From Gammaproteobacteria bacterium (GTDB lineage Bacteria; Pseudomonadota; Gammaproteobacteria; Burkholderiales; Burkholderiaceae_C), in NCBI GenBank assembly GCA_018828125.1, contig JAHJWB010000016.1:1-64000 (forward strand): a stretch of 64,000 nucleotides of DNA, given 5' to 3'. The position numbers and the translations under genes are program-made. The notes under the pieces are model-generated. The model ran no database searches and was not told the DNA's origin. It was given only the letters and a program-made list of their open reading frames with translations. Positions 18,276 to 25,905 of the stretch are shown one piece after another; position 1 is the first letter of the stretch, and every line of letters starts with the position of its first letter.

Positions 18276-18489
18276 GTCACCCTTGGACTATGGTGTAGTG
18301 GAAGGGTGGGTCTTGCCGATTCTGTGCACTTTCTTTCGCCAGAATTCCCTTTGTCACCGTTGAACTATGCGGTGGGCGGCATGGGGTGTCTCCGATGACT
18401 CGCATGCGTCACCGTTCGGCTATGTCATGGCCATGTCAGGGAAGGGCGGCGTCACCCTTGAACTATGGAACGTCACCGTTAAGCTATGA
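18276..18489 (+). repeat. Five 18-bp direct repeats, GTCACCSTTGAACTATGG
   Basis: Copies start at 18276, 18353, 18408, 18451 and 18472, all in the same orientation, with start-to-start distances 77, 55, 43 and 21 bp. A partial GTCACC follows near 18493. Differences are confined to the seventh base (C/G) and the middle. The array lies 85 bp before the XRE-family gene. Possible meanings are multiple transposase-binding sites at the end of a lost IS21- or Tn7-like element, an iteron-like replication site, or operators. No transposase for it is visible. Confidence 0.75.
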
Positions 18490-18573
18490 CTTGTCACCAC
18501 ACACTTGCATTGCCGAAAGCCGAGCACTCAATCTGCTTTGCGGAATACTCGTATCGCCAAGTAAACCGAAAAG

Positions 18574-19248
18574 ATGCCCGTCTCCAGCAACTCTTCAGTG
18601 CTACAGCTCCAGTTACTCCTTCAATTGGGCGACAGACTGAAACGTCTCAGAAAATCTCAAGGCCTGAGCACGGTGGAGATGGCGAAACGCGTGGGAATCT
18701 CGCGCACAACACTCAGTGCGATCGAAGCAGGAGATCCCGCTCCGTCCATTGGTACCTACTTGAGAGTCATGTCCGCTTTGGACATCGTAGGCGACCTCGC
18801 GTTGTTGGCGGGTGGTGTGATGCGACCGGCTACGCCAAACACTGCGGCTGCCGGATCAATCCACAATGCGCCGTTGGTTCGAATCGTCGTTTCCGCAGAT
18901 ACCTCGCGTCACCGGATCCAGGATCTACAAAGTCTCGCCCTGCATGAAGAGGCAGTGCGACGGGTCCGCGCCGACCCCGCGTTGCTCCAGCAGGCCCAGG
19001 CAGTCCTTCAAAAGTGGCTGGATGCTAGGGATCAACGCTCGGTAAGCCTGTGGGTTGAGTGGAAAGACATCCTTGAGCATGGCAAGTGGCGCAAGGTACT
19101 GGGGAGAACCCAGCGAGCGCAGGAGCTGAGGCAGGCGTCCCCGATGGCCACTGTTCTGCCACCAGAGGTACGAAAACGTATCCTCAGAGAAGTCCGAGCC
19201 CTGAAGGAAGGCGTTGTCTTTGAAAACACCTGCATGGATCGTCAATGA
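18574..19248 (+). CDS. XRE-family HTH regulator, antitoxin-like, orphan
   Basis: A 224-residue protein. An XRE HTH lies at residues about 18-72 (LSTVEMAKRVGISRTTLSAI), followed by a linker and a helical C-terminal domain (about 125-215). Such two-domain proteins usually form the first gene of a toxin-antitoxin pair. The next frame begins at an ATGA overlap (19245) but stops after 14 codons, so the partner is missing. The five direct repeats upstream may be relevant to its control. Confidence 0.7.
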   Translation: MPVSSNSSVLQLQLLLQLGDRLKRLRKSQGLSTVEMAKRVGISRTTLSAIEAGDPAPSIGTYLRVMSALDIVGDLALLAGGVMRPATPNTAAAGSIHNAPLVRIVVSADTSRHRIQDLQSLALHEEAVRRVRADPALLQQAQAVLQKWLDARDQRSVSLWVEWKDILEHGKWRKVLGRTQRAQELRQASPMATVLPPEVRKRILREVRALKEGVVFENTCMDRQ

Positions 19249-19374
19249 CTAACGCCATTCAGACCTGCCGCCGGCAAAGGCCAACTTGACTATCTTTCTG
19301 GAGGATTGCACCTTGCATTGGATGATCGGGGTCCTCTCGACGTGCTCAATGAGCCCGTCGCGTGGAGCTGGTGA
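19245..19374 (+). pseudogene. Truncated partner start and DUF2384 remnant
   Basis: A frame beginning with an ATGA overlap at 19245 reads 14 codons and stops at 19289, as if a downstream gene had been cut off. From 19273 another frame reads 34 codons including ALDDRGPLDVLNEP. That resembles the PALGDRRPIDVLKEP segment of the DUF2384-type protein at 21794, a toxin-binding motif of MbcA/ParS/Xre antitoxins. It is probably a deletion junction between two TA-type genes. Confidence 0.5.
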
Positions 19375-19375
19375 G

Positions 19376-19506
19376 GAAATTGCTCGTGCAAGCCCAGTCC
19401 GGCGTGTTCTGGCAAGGTGTTGCCAAGTTCTGAGTCCTGACTGGACCTGCCGTCATCCTCGTTGACCCAACTGTCACCAAACAGAATCCGCCCAGTTATC
19501 TCCTCT
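19376..19506 (+). repeat. Degenerate duplication, copy 1 (copy 2 at about 21985-22131)
   Basis: Blocks such as AAGTTCTGAGTCC, CTGGACCT, CACCAAACAGAATCC and TCCTCTGGC occur in the same order and spacing in both copies, each following a DUF2384-like C-terminus. The duplication therefore covers the 3' end of the antitoxin gene and its downstream spacer. In copy 2 the end of the repeat overlaps the start of the HAD gene at 22117. Confidence 0.6.
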
Positions 19507-19529
19507 GGCTGCGCTTTCCAGACACCCCT

Positions 19530-19604
19530 GAAGACGCCTGGGATTTTGGACGCGCCAGGCGCTGCTGCTCAGCCCCACTCGGGTGATCTCACTTTGCGTG
19601 CAAA
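19530..19604 (+). repeat. Hairpin-containing direct repeat, copy 2
   Basis: Partner of 17886-17963. The stem is CGCCTGG (19535-19541) and CCAGGCG (19555-19561), with a 13-nt loop. It lies at the 3' side of the mobile mystery protein A gene and could serve as its terminator, since that gene is transcribed toward it. The rest of 19290-19622 contains no gene I can support. Confidence 0.55.
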
Positions 19605-19622
19605 TCATCCCCTAACCAGGAA

Positions 19623-20084
19623 TTACCAAAGTCCTCGCTTATTCACTTGAGCGAGCAAGACTGATAGAGCATCTAGCGCTTCAACATCCCTTAGCATTTC
19701 TGCAATGCTGGGCATTGTCGGAACCTCGACCCCAGCGACTTCGTGCGTTTGTCTGAGCACCTGTTCTATCAGGCTACTCCTCGGAACAAACATGTAATGC
19801 ACTTCGCAGTCCAAACCGTTAGCGAGCCTTGTAAGAGTGTTCAGGGAAAGGGTGCCATTTGCCTCTCCCTGTTCTAACTTGCGCACGCCCTGAGCTGTCA
19901 TGCCCAGTCGAACGCCGAGGGCCTTTGAACTCATGCCCAAGGCAAGTCGGATGGTCTTTGTCCAGCCACACCTTGGCGTGGAAGCGCGCTGGAGTTTTGC
20001 GAACTCGCAGAACTGCCGGTCTAGTTCGGCCAAACGCGTCAGATCTAGGCGATTCTTCAATTGAGGTAAGCGAGAGTTAGGCAA
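19623..20084 (-). CDS. Mobile mystery protein A-like HTH protein
   Basis: A 153-residue protein. The central HTH (about 45-100: TKTIRLALGMSSKALGVRLG, then TAQGVRKLEQGEANGTLSL) and the following LDCEVHYMFVPR segment match the TIGR mobile mystery protein A pattern. These usually sit beside mobile mystery protein B, a Fic-domain protein, and behave like TA-type pairs. No Fic gene is present in the downstream 350 bp, so this too is an orphan. It is divergent from the gene at 20245. Confidence 0.7.
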   Translation of the reverse strand: MPNSRLPQLKNRLDLTRLAELDRQFCEFAKLQRASTPRCGWTKTIRLALGMSSKALGVRLGMTAQGVRKLEQGEANGTLSLNTLTRLANGLDCEVHYMFVPRSSLIEQVLRQTHEVAGVEVPTMPSIAEMLRDVEALDALSVLLAQVNKRGLW

Positions 20085-20244
20085 CGGGCTGGTTGCTCAT
20101 ATCAGCGCGTTTGAGCAACCGAGAGCTTTCTATTGGCGAGCATGAGAACAATGAGCATCCAGTTGACGTGAATCCTAGGATATCTTCACGCTCCTCGGCC
20201 CCAAATGGGACCAAATAGTCTCATATTACCTTGAACGAAAAATC

Positions 20245-20679
20245 ATGCTGCGTGTAGAAAAAGCGACCCTCGGGAAATTTGGAGAGGCAGAATTGGCCAG
20301 TCTCATCAACGTGCGCGGATGGCAATCAGTGCTGCCAGATTCTCTTTCCGACCATCAACTCCTGTTGATATCGGATCAGTTGCGTGACCTGTTGGCAGGG
20401 CAGGGATGGGATGCAGCCAGAGGGCCTGGGAGTGCTGCGTTACCGATGAGTTTGCTGCTGCTTTCCAAAGCTGGCGCAAAGCCCTTAAAGAAGGGATTGA
20501 ACGTAGGAATGGAGGCACTGCACGAGGCCATGACCCTCCTTAGCGTCACTTTGGACCGAGAGATCGTTAACCGGATGCTTCATCGCAAGGACGAAACCCT
20601 TGGCTCGGGATTGATGGAGGGCTTGCGATTGCTCGTTCGAAACTGTTCTGAGCCCTTCAAGTCACCGTGTCCCGCTTGA
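20245..20679 (+). CDS. Hypothetical protein
   Basis: A 144-residue, Leu-rich helical protein (ISDQLRDLLAGQGW, LPMSLLLLSKAGAKP, LHEAMTLLSVTLDRE) starting at an ATG 160 bp from the divergent HTH gene. It has no signal peptide. Its last 100 bp overlap the convergent HTH gene at 20580. The true stop may be correct, as codon use stays natural to about residue 130. Family not recognised. Confidence 0.45.
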   Translation: MLRVEKATLGKFGEAELASLINVRGWQSVLPDSLSDHQLLLISDQLRDLLAGQGWDAARGPGSAALPMSLLLLSKAGAKPLKKGLNVGMEALHEAMTLLSVTLDREIVNRMLHRKDETLGSGLMEGLRLLVRNCSEPFKSPCPA

Positions 20680-20978
20680 TGGGATAGCAAAGCTCGGAAG
20701 TCAGCTTTAATGATCATGAGGATTTCGTTGACCGATGCCGCGTCTACGTCCTGGCAGTACGCTGCGGCAACGAGAGTCAGAGGATGAACATGCAAATGTT
20801 CAGCCAATCCTTCAATGGTGCGGATGCCAGGCACCTGGTGGCCTTGTTCAACGCGGCTGATGTGTCTTCTGCTCGTGGCAAAGAGCATGTCTTCCTGAGT
20901 CACGCCCCGTGCCGCGCGAAGCTGCCGCAGCGCACGACCAAAGTCAGCTTGAGGAGGAACATTCTTTCGGGAAAGCAT
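20580..20978 (-). CDS. XRE-family transcriptional regulator
   Basis: A 132-residue protein with a canonical XRE HTH at residues 13-70 (LRQLRAARGVTQEDMLFATS, RRHISRVEQGHQVPGIRTIE). The C-terminal part carries the LHVHPLTLVAAAY motif common to small lambda-repressor-like regulators, then a tail of unclear value that overlaps the convergent gene. It is another HTH protein without an obvious partner. Confidence 0.75.
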   Translation of the reverse strand: MLSRKNVPPQADFGRALRQLRAARGVTQEDMLFATSRRHISRVEQGHQVPGIRTIEGLAEHLHVHPLTLVAAAYCQDVDAASVNEILMIIKADFRALLSHQAGHGDLKGSEQFRTSNRKPSINPEPRVSSLR

Positions 20979-21091
20979 TTACCCGATTTCCGCCGAATGT
21001 GACTAATAAGACCACGACTAACTAGTCCCATTGGCGTGTTACATCTTCGGGATTTCTCTGCTTGCTCTGAATCTGTTCCAGCTACACGCTC

Positions 21092-21544
21092 ATGCCCATA
21101 CTCTTTCTGGATTTCGATGGCGTTTTACATCCAGAACACTGTCACGAGTCGAAGCACTTTTTCTGTCTGGATGCATTTGAGAATGCGCTGCGCCATGCTC
21201 CCGAAGTCCAGGTAGTGATCACCAGTACGTGGCGGCTGCAAAGTTCGCTGGAGCATCTCCGAAGGCGGTTCTCTGCCGACGTGGCAGCCAGAATCGCAGG
21301 GATCACTCCACGGTTTTCCGAACTGGAAAGTGTGCCTGCCACGCTGGTTGGCTATGAACGCGAAGCGGAGTGCCATGCCTGGCTGTGGGCCCATGAGGTG
21401 CCACATCTGCGCTGGCTGGCCATTGATGATCGTTCCTGGCTCTATAGGCCATTTTGCCGTTCGCTGTTCCTTGTTGATGGCAGGACGGGACTCACTCCAG
21501 AGACTGGGGAACAACTGGCCGCAAGATTGCGCAAGCTTCTTTAA
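21092..21544 (+). CDS. HAD-fold protein (RNA-repair-type HAD family)
   Basis: A 150-residue protein with HAD motif I FLDFDGVLHPE (Asp8, Asp10), motif II ITSTWRLQ (Thr/Ser) and a late acidic motif LAIDDRSW. Short HAD proteins with FDGVLH and STWR belong to the family first noted in Swiss-army-knife RNA repair proteins. As a free-standing enzyme it could be a nucleotide or nucleic-acid 3'/5' phosphatase. It lies among antitoxin-like genes and has a sister at 22117. Confidence 0.75.
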   Translation: MPILFLDFDGVLHPEHCHESKHFFCLDAFENALRHAPEVQVVITSTWRLQSSLEHLRRRFSADVAARIAGITPRFSELESVPATLVGYEREAECHAWLWAHEVPHLRWLAIDDRSWLYRPFCRSLFLVDGRTGLTPETGEQLAARLRKLL

Positions 21545-21793
21545 GCGGTCATCGTTCGAGTGTGATCAAGAACCATGCGAACGTCGTTCCAGCTATGTTC
21601 CTTGCCCGTAAAGGAGTCAAGAATTTGCCACGGCTGCAATATCATTTTGGATAGAAGCAAGTCCCTGGTGCGACCTCTGCGAAAGCATGCCCCGGGGGCG
21701 ACGTTTTTGTGATGAGCGCTTGACGAAATCAATTTCCAACGTTCGGGAAAGCCGCTGAATGACTGAAATACAACCACTTCCACGGAGCGCGCC

Positions 21794-22021
21794 ATGGCCC
21801 TTGAAGACGACATCACCAATCTCACCGAGGTCGTGCAGCGCATGGTCAATGAGTCCGGAGAACCAAGCGGCTTTGACGCAGGGTCTTGGCTCGAACATTG
21901 GCTCACAGGAGTGGTTCCCGCATTGGGTGATCGGAGGCCTATTGATGTGCTCAAGGAGCCCGGTGGACTGGAGGTTCTGAGAACCTTGCTCTTGCGGGCC
22001 CAGTACAGCGCGTTTTCGTAG
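21794..22021 (+). pseudogene. DUF2384 (MbcA/ParS/Xre toxin-binding) fragment
   Basis: A 75-residue frame in which SWLEHWLTGVVPALGDRRPI and DVLKEPGGLEVLRTLLLRAQ form the C-terminal toxin-binding domain of Xre/MbcA/ParS antitoxins. The N-terminal HTH half is absent. It may be a 5'-truncated gene or a small free-standing protein; an ATG and upstream GGAGCGCGCC are present. No RES toxin follows. It is followed by the duplicated spacer shared with 19376-19506. Confidence 0.6.
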
Positions 22022-22131
22022 GTGTACGCAGGGGTTAGCAAGTTCTGAGTCCGATCTGGACCTTCCTTCATTCCCGCCGGGCAAATCGACACCAAACAGA
22101 ATCCCGACATACGGTTATGTCCTCTGGCCAG
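21985..22131 (+). repeat. Degenerate duplication, copy 2
   Basis: It shares ordered sequence blocks with 19376-19506 (see that entry). It supplies the upstream region and probably the start codon context (ATGTCCTCTGGC) of the second HAD gene. Confidence 0.55.
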
Positions 22132-22707
22132 AATTCCCCGTATCTGCCCGCGTCCACTCCACGCAGCGCGGATGTCGTTCTGTACCTCGACCTCGATGGT
22201 GTTGTCCACCATGAGCAAGTGCTCTGGCATCCTCGCAAAGGTATCTACATGAGTCCGTATGAAGCTGCAGGACATTCCTTGTTCGAATGGATCCCCGTCC
22301 TAGAGTCGGTGCTTGAACCCTACCCAGCCGTTGCCTTGGTGTTGAGCAGCACCTGGTGCATCCGTCCGGGATACAGCGCAACACTCAAACGCCTTCCTGC
22401 TTCCCTACGTGCCCGGTTTATTGGAGGGACGTACCACAGGCGTGTGCATGGCGTGGATCCCTGGAACCTGTCCATGTTCCGCACCACCCCTCGGGGTGTG
22501 CAAGTTCAAGAAGACGCTCAGCGCAGAAAACCCAGGCAGTGGATAGCTCTTGATGACGATCTGGAGGATTGGCCTGACACCTGTCGGCAAAACCTGGTCG
22601 CATGCGATGGATCAACGGGCTTGTCCAACCCCGAAGTCCAACAAGAACTGAGGGAGAAGTTGCGCAGCTGCTCTGTCGCTTTGTCGGCCAACCCCCGTAG
22701 TTTCTAG
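22117..22707 (+). CDS. HAD-fold protein, second copy type
   Basis: A 196-residue protein with HAD motif I LYLDLDGVVHHE (Asp24 and Asp26 region), motif II LVLSSTWCIRPG and late acidic motif WIALDDDLEDWP. It is longer than the 150-residue HAD protein at 21092 but of the same RNA-repair-type family. The annotated ATG lies within the duplicated spacer, so the first 15 residues may be recruited sequence and the true start could be at a later codon. It is separated by 100 bp from the DUF2384 fragment. Confidence 0.7.
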   Translation: MSSGQNSPYLPASTPRSADVVLYLDLDGVVHHEQVLWHPRKGIYMSPYEAAGHSLFEWIPVLESVLEPYPAVALVLSSTWCIRPGYSATLKRLPASLRARFIGGTYHRRVHGVDPWNLSMFRTTPRGVQVQEDAQRRKPRQWIALDDDLEDWPDTCRQNLVACDGSTGLSNPEVQQELREKLRSCSVALSANPRSF

Positions 22708-22986
22708 AATCAAGCAGCTGGCGGGGAGGCGCGGGCACTGCGGGAGCAGGTGTCCAATCGGCACGCTGTAGCCCGTTGCTTCGTCGCAGCCAATGGCAGT
22801 CTCGCAGCGGAAGCAGACCGACGGACGATCACAGTCGGCTCAGCGGCGGCGGCAGGCCATCGGCGATCTGCTTGCGTTCGGCTGTTGTCGGGCAGCATGG
22901 GAGGCAAAAGGCAGGTGATTTGAACCTCACTGCGACTCGAAAGCCCCTTGATACACTGCCCCGCATGAGGGAAAAGATGAGAGTCG
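22708..22986. other. Intergenic stretch without a supported gene
   Basis: GC-rich sequence with stop-free but unnatural Arg/Ala/Pro-rich frames, typical of degenerate intergenic repeats. The last 60 bp are the leader of the gene at 22987. No promoter or terminator stands out. Confidence 0.4.
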
Positions 22987-23349
22987 ATGCCTATGACCAG
23001 TAACCAAGTCCTGACCCAAAGTGCGCTGCGAGTCGGTGCGTTCCTCGGGCTCTCCCATGCAGAACTGACCCAAGCCTTGGGCCTGGACCTCCGCACAATC
23101 TCAGCCATGGCAGACGGTTCGGCAGAGCTCGACGGCAACACCGCCGGCGGTCGTCGGGCCCTCACTCTGATAAAAATCCATCAGGCGCTAACTGCTAACG
23201 TGGGTTCGCATGAGGAGGCGTGCAAGCAGTGGGTTTGCTCGCACAACGCCGGCCTTGGGGGAACGCCTGCGTTGCTCATGCATACTGAAATGGGTATGGA
23301 AGCGGTATTGGCTTACCTTCAGAGTATGGGAGCTCCGCAGGGGATGTGA
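22987..23349 (+). CDS. MbcA/ParS/Xre-type antitoxin, orphan
   Basis: A 120-residue protein. An HTH-like segment (LGLSHAELTQALGLDLRTIS) is followed by a domain of the DUF2384 type (KIHQALTANVGSHEEACKQW, then ALLMHTEMGMEAVLAYL). The whole gene has the architecture of a Xre/MbcA antitoxin. The downstream 290 bp contain no RES-domain gene, so the toxin is absent. ATG 22987 or 22993 could start the protein. Confidence 0.65.
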   Translation: MPMTSNQVLTQSALRVGAFLGLSHAELTQALGLDLRTISAMADGSAELDGNTAGGRRALTLIKIHQALTANVGSHEEACKQWVCSHNAGLGGTPALLMHTEMGMEAVLAYLQSMGAPQGM

Positions 23350-23641
23350 CAGGGCGGCAAGAGCTTTAGGACGTTCAGCGTAGAAAGCTCCGGAAGTTGC
23401 CCGCGCCGGATGTCGCAGGACTGTGATGCAGCGGTTGCGGTCGCTTGGACAACAACTCTTGCAGCGCACCTCAAAAAAATTGACAGGAGCAATGGAGAGC
23501 AGCAGGTGAAAACCTTACTTCAGGATTTCAGCAGGGTGCCATTCGTTCCATTCGTCCCATTTGAACGGCCGGCGCAACAGGCGTTACGGCAGCTGTGGCG
23601 CAGGCGCCCTGCAATTTTCCGTCAATTGGAAACCTCTGAAA

Positions 23642-24097
23642 CTACGAACGCGCCCGCAGTTTCTTCCCTGCCTTCACAGCCCCCATCCTCACCACTTCTT
23701 CAATCTTTGCGAGCTGCTTAGTTCGAGGGTGAGCTTGGCCTTTCTCCCAAGTTGAGTACGTGAGGGGAGTGACAGCCAGCAAAGCTGCCATTTGAAGTTG
23801 AGTGGCTCCGAGCGTGTTACGCATCTGCGTCAGCATCACCGGTGCAAACACGAACTCGTCACTCCTGGACCAGTTCGAAACTTTGGTTTGATCGGAGGGG
23901 GAAACTGCAATAGCGACTTTCGTCTGCCGTTGGGCCGCCTTCAGCTGCGAGGTGAGGCCCTTCACTTCCCGCTTCAGAGCTGCAATCTTCGAACGGTGGC
24001 TGGTGATCGCCTTGCGCATACCCTGTAATTCGGGCTTGATCTCCTTGCGCGCCATGCGAACGACTTCGGCGCGAAAGGCATTGGAAAACGTATTCAT
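23642..24097 (-). CDS. HTH protein with N-terminal coiled coil
   Basis: A 151-residue protein. Residues about 10-60 form a charged coiled coil (RKEIKPELQGMRKAI, KREVKGLTSQLKAAQR). The C-terminal HTH (about 95-140: ATQLQMAALLAVTPLTYSTW) ends EKGQAHPRTKQLAKI as in XRE proteins. This layout is common in stand-alone bacterial DNA-binding proteins of unknown target. It is divergent from the gene at 24178. Confidence 0.65.
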   Translation of the reverse strand: MNTFSNAFRAEVVRMARKEIKPELQGMRKAITSHRSKIAALKREVKGLTSQLKAAQRQTKVAIAVSPSDQTKVSNWSRSDEFVFAPVMLTQMRNTLGATQLQMAALLAVTPLTYSTWEKGQAHPRTKQLAKIEEVVRMGAVKAGKKLRARS

Positions 24098-24177
24098 AGG
24101 TGCAATGGTACGAGATGCCCACTCCGAGAATCCAAAACACTAAATCGCCGTCCCCACCTCGTAAGATGCCCCGCACC

Positions 24178-24450
24178 ATGACAACCAAAGCCACCTGGAC
24201 ACTGGAAACCTTAGAGCAAATGCCTTGGGCGCAGGCCTTCAAGAAGGAAGCGCCTGTCAGCTACGCCACTGCCATGCGCTACGCCCTGGAGGACAGACTG
24301 CAGGTATTCATTGAGCACACCACGGAGTCTGGTGAACCGCAATGGGTCATCCGGGTGCTGGACGATCCCTCGTTCTGGATGGACGCGGTGCCCACCAAGA
24401 CTGCGGCTATCCAGATCAGTCGAGAGATGGGATGGAAGATCGTCCGCTAG
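24178..24450 (+). CDS. Small hypothetical protein
   Basis: About 90 residues from ATG 24178; ATG 24166 is an in-frame alternative. Trp-rich and compact (MTTKATWTLETLEQMPWAQA, WVIRVLDDPSFWMDA, ISREMGWKIVR). It has no signal peptide. It ends 65 bp before a strong bidirectional terminator that also ends the convergent HU gene. I do not recognise the family. Confidence 0.55.
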   Translation: MTTKATWTLETLEQMPWAQAFKKEAPVSYATAMRYALEDRLQVFIEHTTESGEPQWVIRVLDDPSFWMDAVPTKTAAIQISREMGWKIVR

Positions 24451-24514
24451 GTACAGTGATCAATCTGCGCGATCTGCGCGCCATCAATCGATAGGCCATC
24501 GGTCAGCATTCCAA

Positions 24515-24556
24515 AAACAAAACCGCCAGAGGCCCAGACCCGTGGCGGTTTTGTTT
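24515..24556. terminator. Bidirectional intrinsic terminator
   Basis: A perfect 14-bp stem AAACAAAACCGCCA / TGGCGGTTTTGTTT with a 14-nt loop. The ends are T-rich on both strands, so it terminates both the plus-strand gene at 24178 and the minus-strand HU gene. Confidence 0.9.
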
Positions 24557-24580
24557 AGGCTTTGGCCTACTGCGCTGTAT

Positions 24581-24892
24581 TTACTTCGCAGCCTTGTCGG
24601 CCTTGCGCTTGGCAGCCTTGGGATCCACCACCGCCTTGAACTTCGCACCCGCTACAAACTTTGGCACCGTGCTCGCAGGGATCTTCAGCGCAGCACCGGT
24701 CGATGGGTTCTTGCCCGTGCGTGCCGCACGCTTGGCAGACTTGAAGGTCCCAAATCCCACCAGCTGAACCGCATCGCCCTTCTTCACGGCGGTCTGGATG
24801 GTGTCGATCAAGGTGTCCAGTACAGCATTGGCTGCGACCTTGGACAGATCATTCTTGGCGGCGAGGATGGCAACGAGGTCGGCACGGTTCAC
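24581..24892 (-). CDS. HU-family DNA-binding protein
   Basis: A 103-residue HU/IHF-fold protein. It has the N-terminal dimerisation helices (MNRADLVAILAAKN), GFGTFKSAKRAARTGKNP before the DNA-binding arm, TGAALKIPAST and VPKFVAGAKFK, and then a Lys/Ala-rich tail KAAKRKADKAAK characteristic of beta-proteobacterial HU variants. It bends and compacts DNA non-specifically. Single gene, ended by the terminator at 24515. Confidence 0.9.
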   Translation of the reverse strand: MNRADLVAILAAKNDLSKVAANAVLDTLIDTIQTAVKKGDAVQLVGFGTFKSAKRAARTGKNPSTGAALKIPASTVPKFVAGAKFKAVVDPKAAKRKADKAAK

Positions 24893-24963
24893 GGATGCTC
24901 ACAATGCAAAAAAGTTGAAAGGACCGATTTGTAACCCCACCGCTGACACGTGGCTTGCGAATC

Positions 24964-25803
24964 TCAATGCTGCAGTGCACTCTTTGGCAAAAACTCCACC
25001 CCCGTCCTCTTCACCAGTTCTTGATAACTGATCGGCCGACTCACCGTCTCATCTTCCCGGTTCTCCTGCCAATGCGCCCACGCCCGCTTGTCCGTGGCGT
25101 CGTAGACCAGCTTGTACAGATAGGTAGGCACCTTCACCCCATTGCCACCGATGCGAGGCCCGCTGTCGGTGAAGACCGGCCCCGTGATCACATACACATC
25201 CCCTTTGGCCCTTCGCGCATAGCGCCGGGTGTCTTGCTCGATCTTGTTCCAGGCACCTCCGTTGTGCTGGATGTCCTGCGGCACCATGTTGGCCAGGCTG
25301 AAGCTCTGCGCCATCGCCGTGGGGGTGGGCATGTCCCCTGCAGGCGCCATGTGGCCTCGGCTGTACCCAGAGTTCTTGTAGTCCTCCAGTTCCGCTCGCT
25401 CGCTACTCGGAAGACGCGCATCGGCAAAGAACCGCTTGGCCCGCTTCTCGTCGGCATCTTCAACAGACTGCCGGTTCAGTCGCTGGGCCACAAACACCGG
25501 CGTCCTGGTCGTCCCACTGTGCAGCACCGCAAAGGCTTCGTAGCAAAGCTCGCGAAGCTGAGGCTGGGGTCTGATGGCAGGCGGTGTCCCATTCGCAAAG
25601 AACTGAGGGCACTGCGCAAAGCTGGTGGGCTGCGGTGTGAGCAGGGCTGCGCTGTCGAACTGCGGTGAGCGGGCCCAGGAGAGATTCGGACTGACACTGG
25701 CCAGAGACAGGACCAGTGCGGTGGCAATGCGCAGATGGCGCGGCCAAGAAAACAATCGGTTCACAGAATGGACTGAGCAAAAAATGGAGCCCGATTGGAG
25801 CAT
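24964..25803 (-). CDS. Secreted DNA/RNA non-specific endonuclease
   Basis: A 279-residue protein of the NUC1/Serratia nuclease family. A signal peptide-like hydrophobic stretch lies at about 23-43 ending LSWA. The active site is YSRGHMAPAGD with catalytic His151 (the family motif is DRGH; here Ser replaces Asp), and LANMVPQ...HNGGAWNKIE supplies the Mg ligand Asn181 and Glu189. It would cleave DNA and RNA in the periplasm or outside. The start is uncertain; a GTG about 13 codons in would place the signal peptide at the N-terminus. Confidence 0.85.
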   Translation of the reverse strand: MLQSGSIFCSVHSVNRLFSWPRHLRIATALVLSLASVSPNLSWARSPQFDSAALLTPQPTSFAQCPQFFANGTPPAIRPQPQLRELCYEAFAVLHSGTTRTPVFVAQRLNRQSVEDADEKRAKRFFADARLPSSERAELEDYKNSGYSRGHMAPAGDMPTPTAMAQSFSLANMVPQDIQHNGGAWNKIEQDTRRYARRAKGDVYVITGPVFTDSGPRIGGNGVKVPTYLYKLVYDATDKRAWAHWQENREDETVSRPISYQELVKRTGVEFLPKSALQH

Positions 25804-25814
25804 CCTTCAGCCCT

Positions 25815-25832
25815 GCATTCAGCGCTGAATGC
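25815..25832. promoter_or_regulatory. 18-bp perfect palindrome upstream of the nuclease gene
   Basis: GCATTCAGCGCTGAATGC lies 12-29 bp upstream of the annotated nuclease start. A perfect palindrome of this length in a promoter region is a plausible operator; no cognate regulator is identified. Confidence 0.35.
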
Positions 25833-25886
25833 TCGGAACCCGCAGGGATTTACAGCTGCTTGCAATGCGCTCCTCCAAAACAAAAA

Positions 25887-25905
25887 GGGCTCCCAATGGG
25901 AGCCC
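25887..25905 (-). terminator. Intrinsic terminator of the DUF4148 gene
   Basis: GGGCTCCC-aat-GGGAGCCC, an 8-bp GC-rich stem. On the minus strand it is followed by TTTTTGTTTT, 100 bp beyond the stop of the gene at 26006. Confidence 0.8.

Noticed and set aside
18276..18489. The repeat array as the right end of the same Tn7-like element
   Set aside because: The 18-bp repeat does not occur in either orientation near 5.9 kb, where the other end should carry it.
21541..22275. 245-codon minus-strand frame
   Set aside because: It overlaps the DUF2384 fragment and HAD start; composition is unlike protein apart from a short tail, and no motif is present.
23410..23721. 103-codon plus-strand frame after the MbcA-like gene
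   Set aside because: Low-complexity Ser/Pro/Arg content with repeated VPF, and it overlaps the better supported minus-strand HTH gene. It is not a RES toxin.
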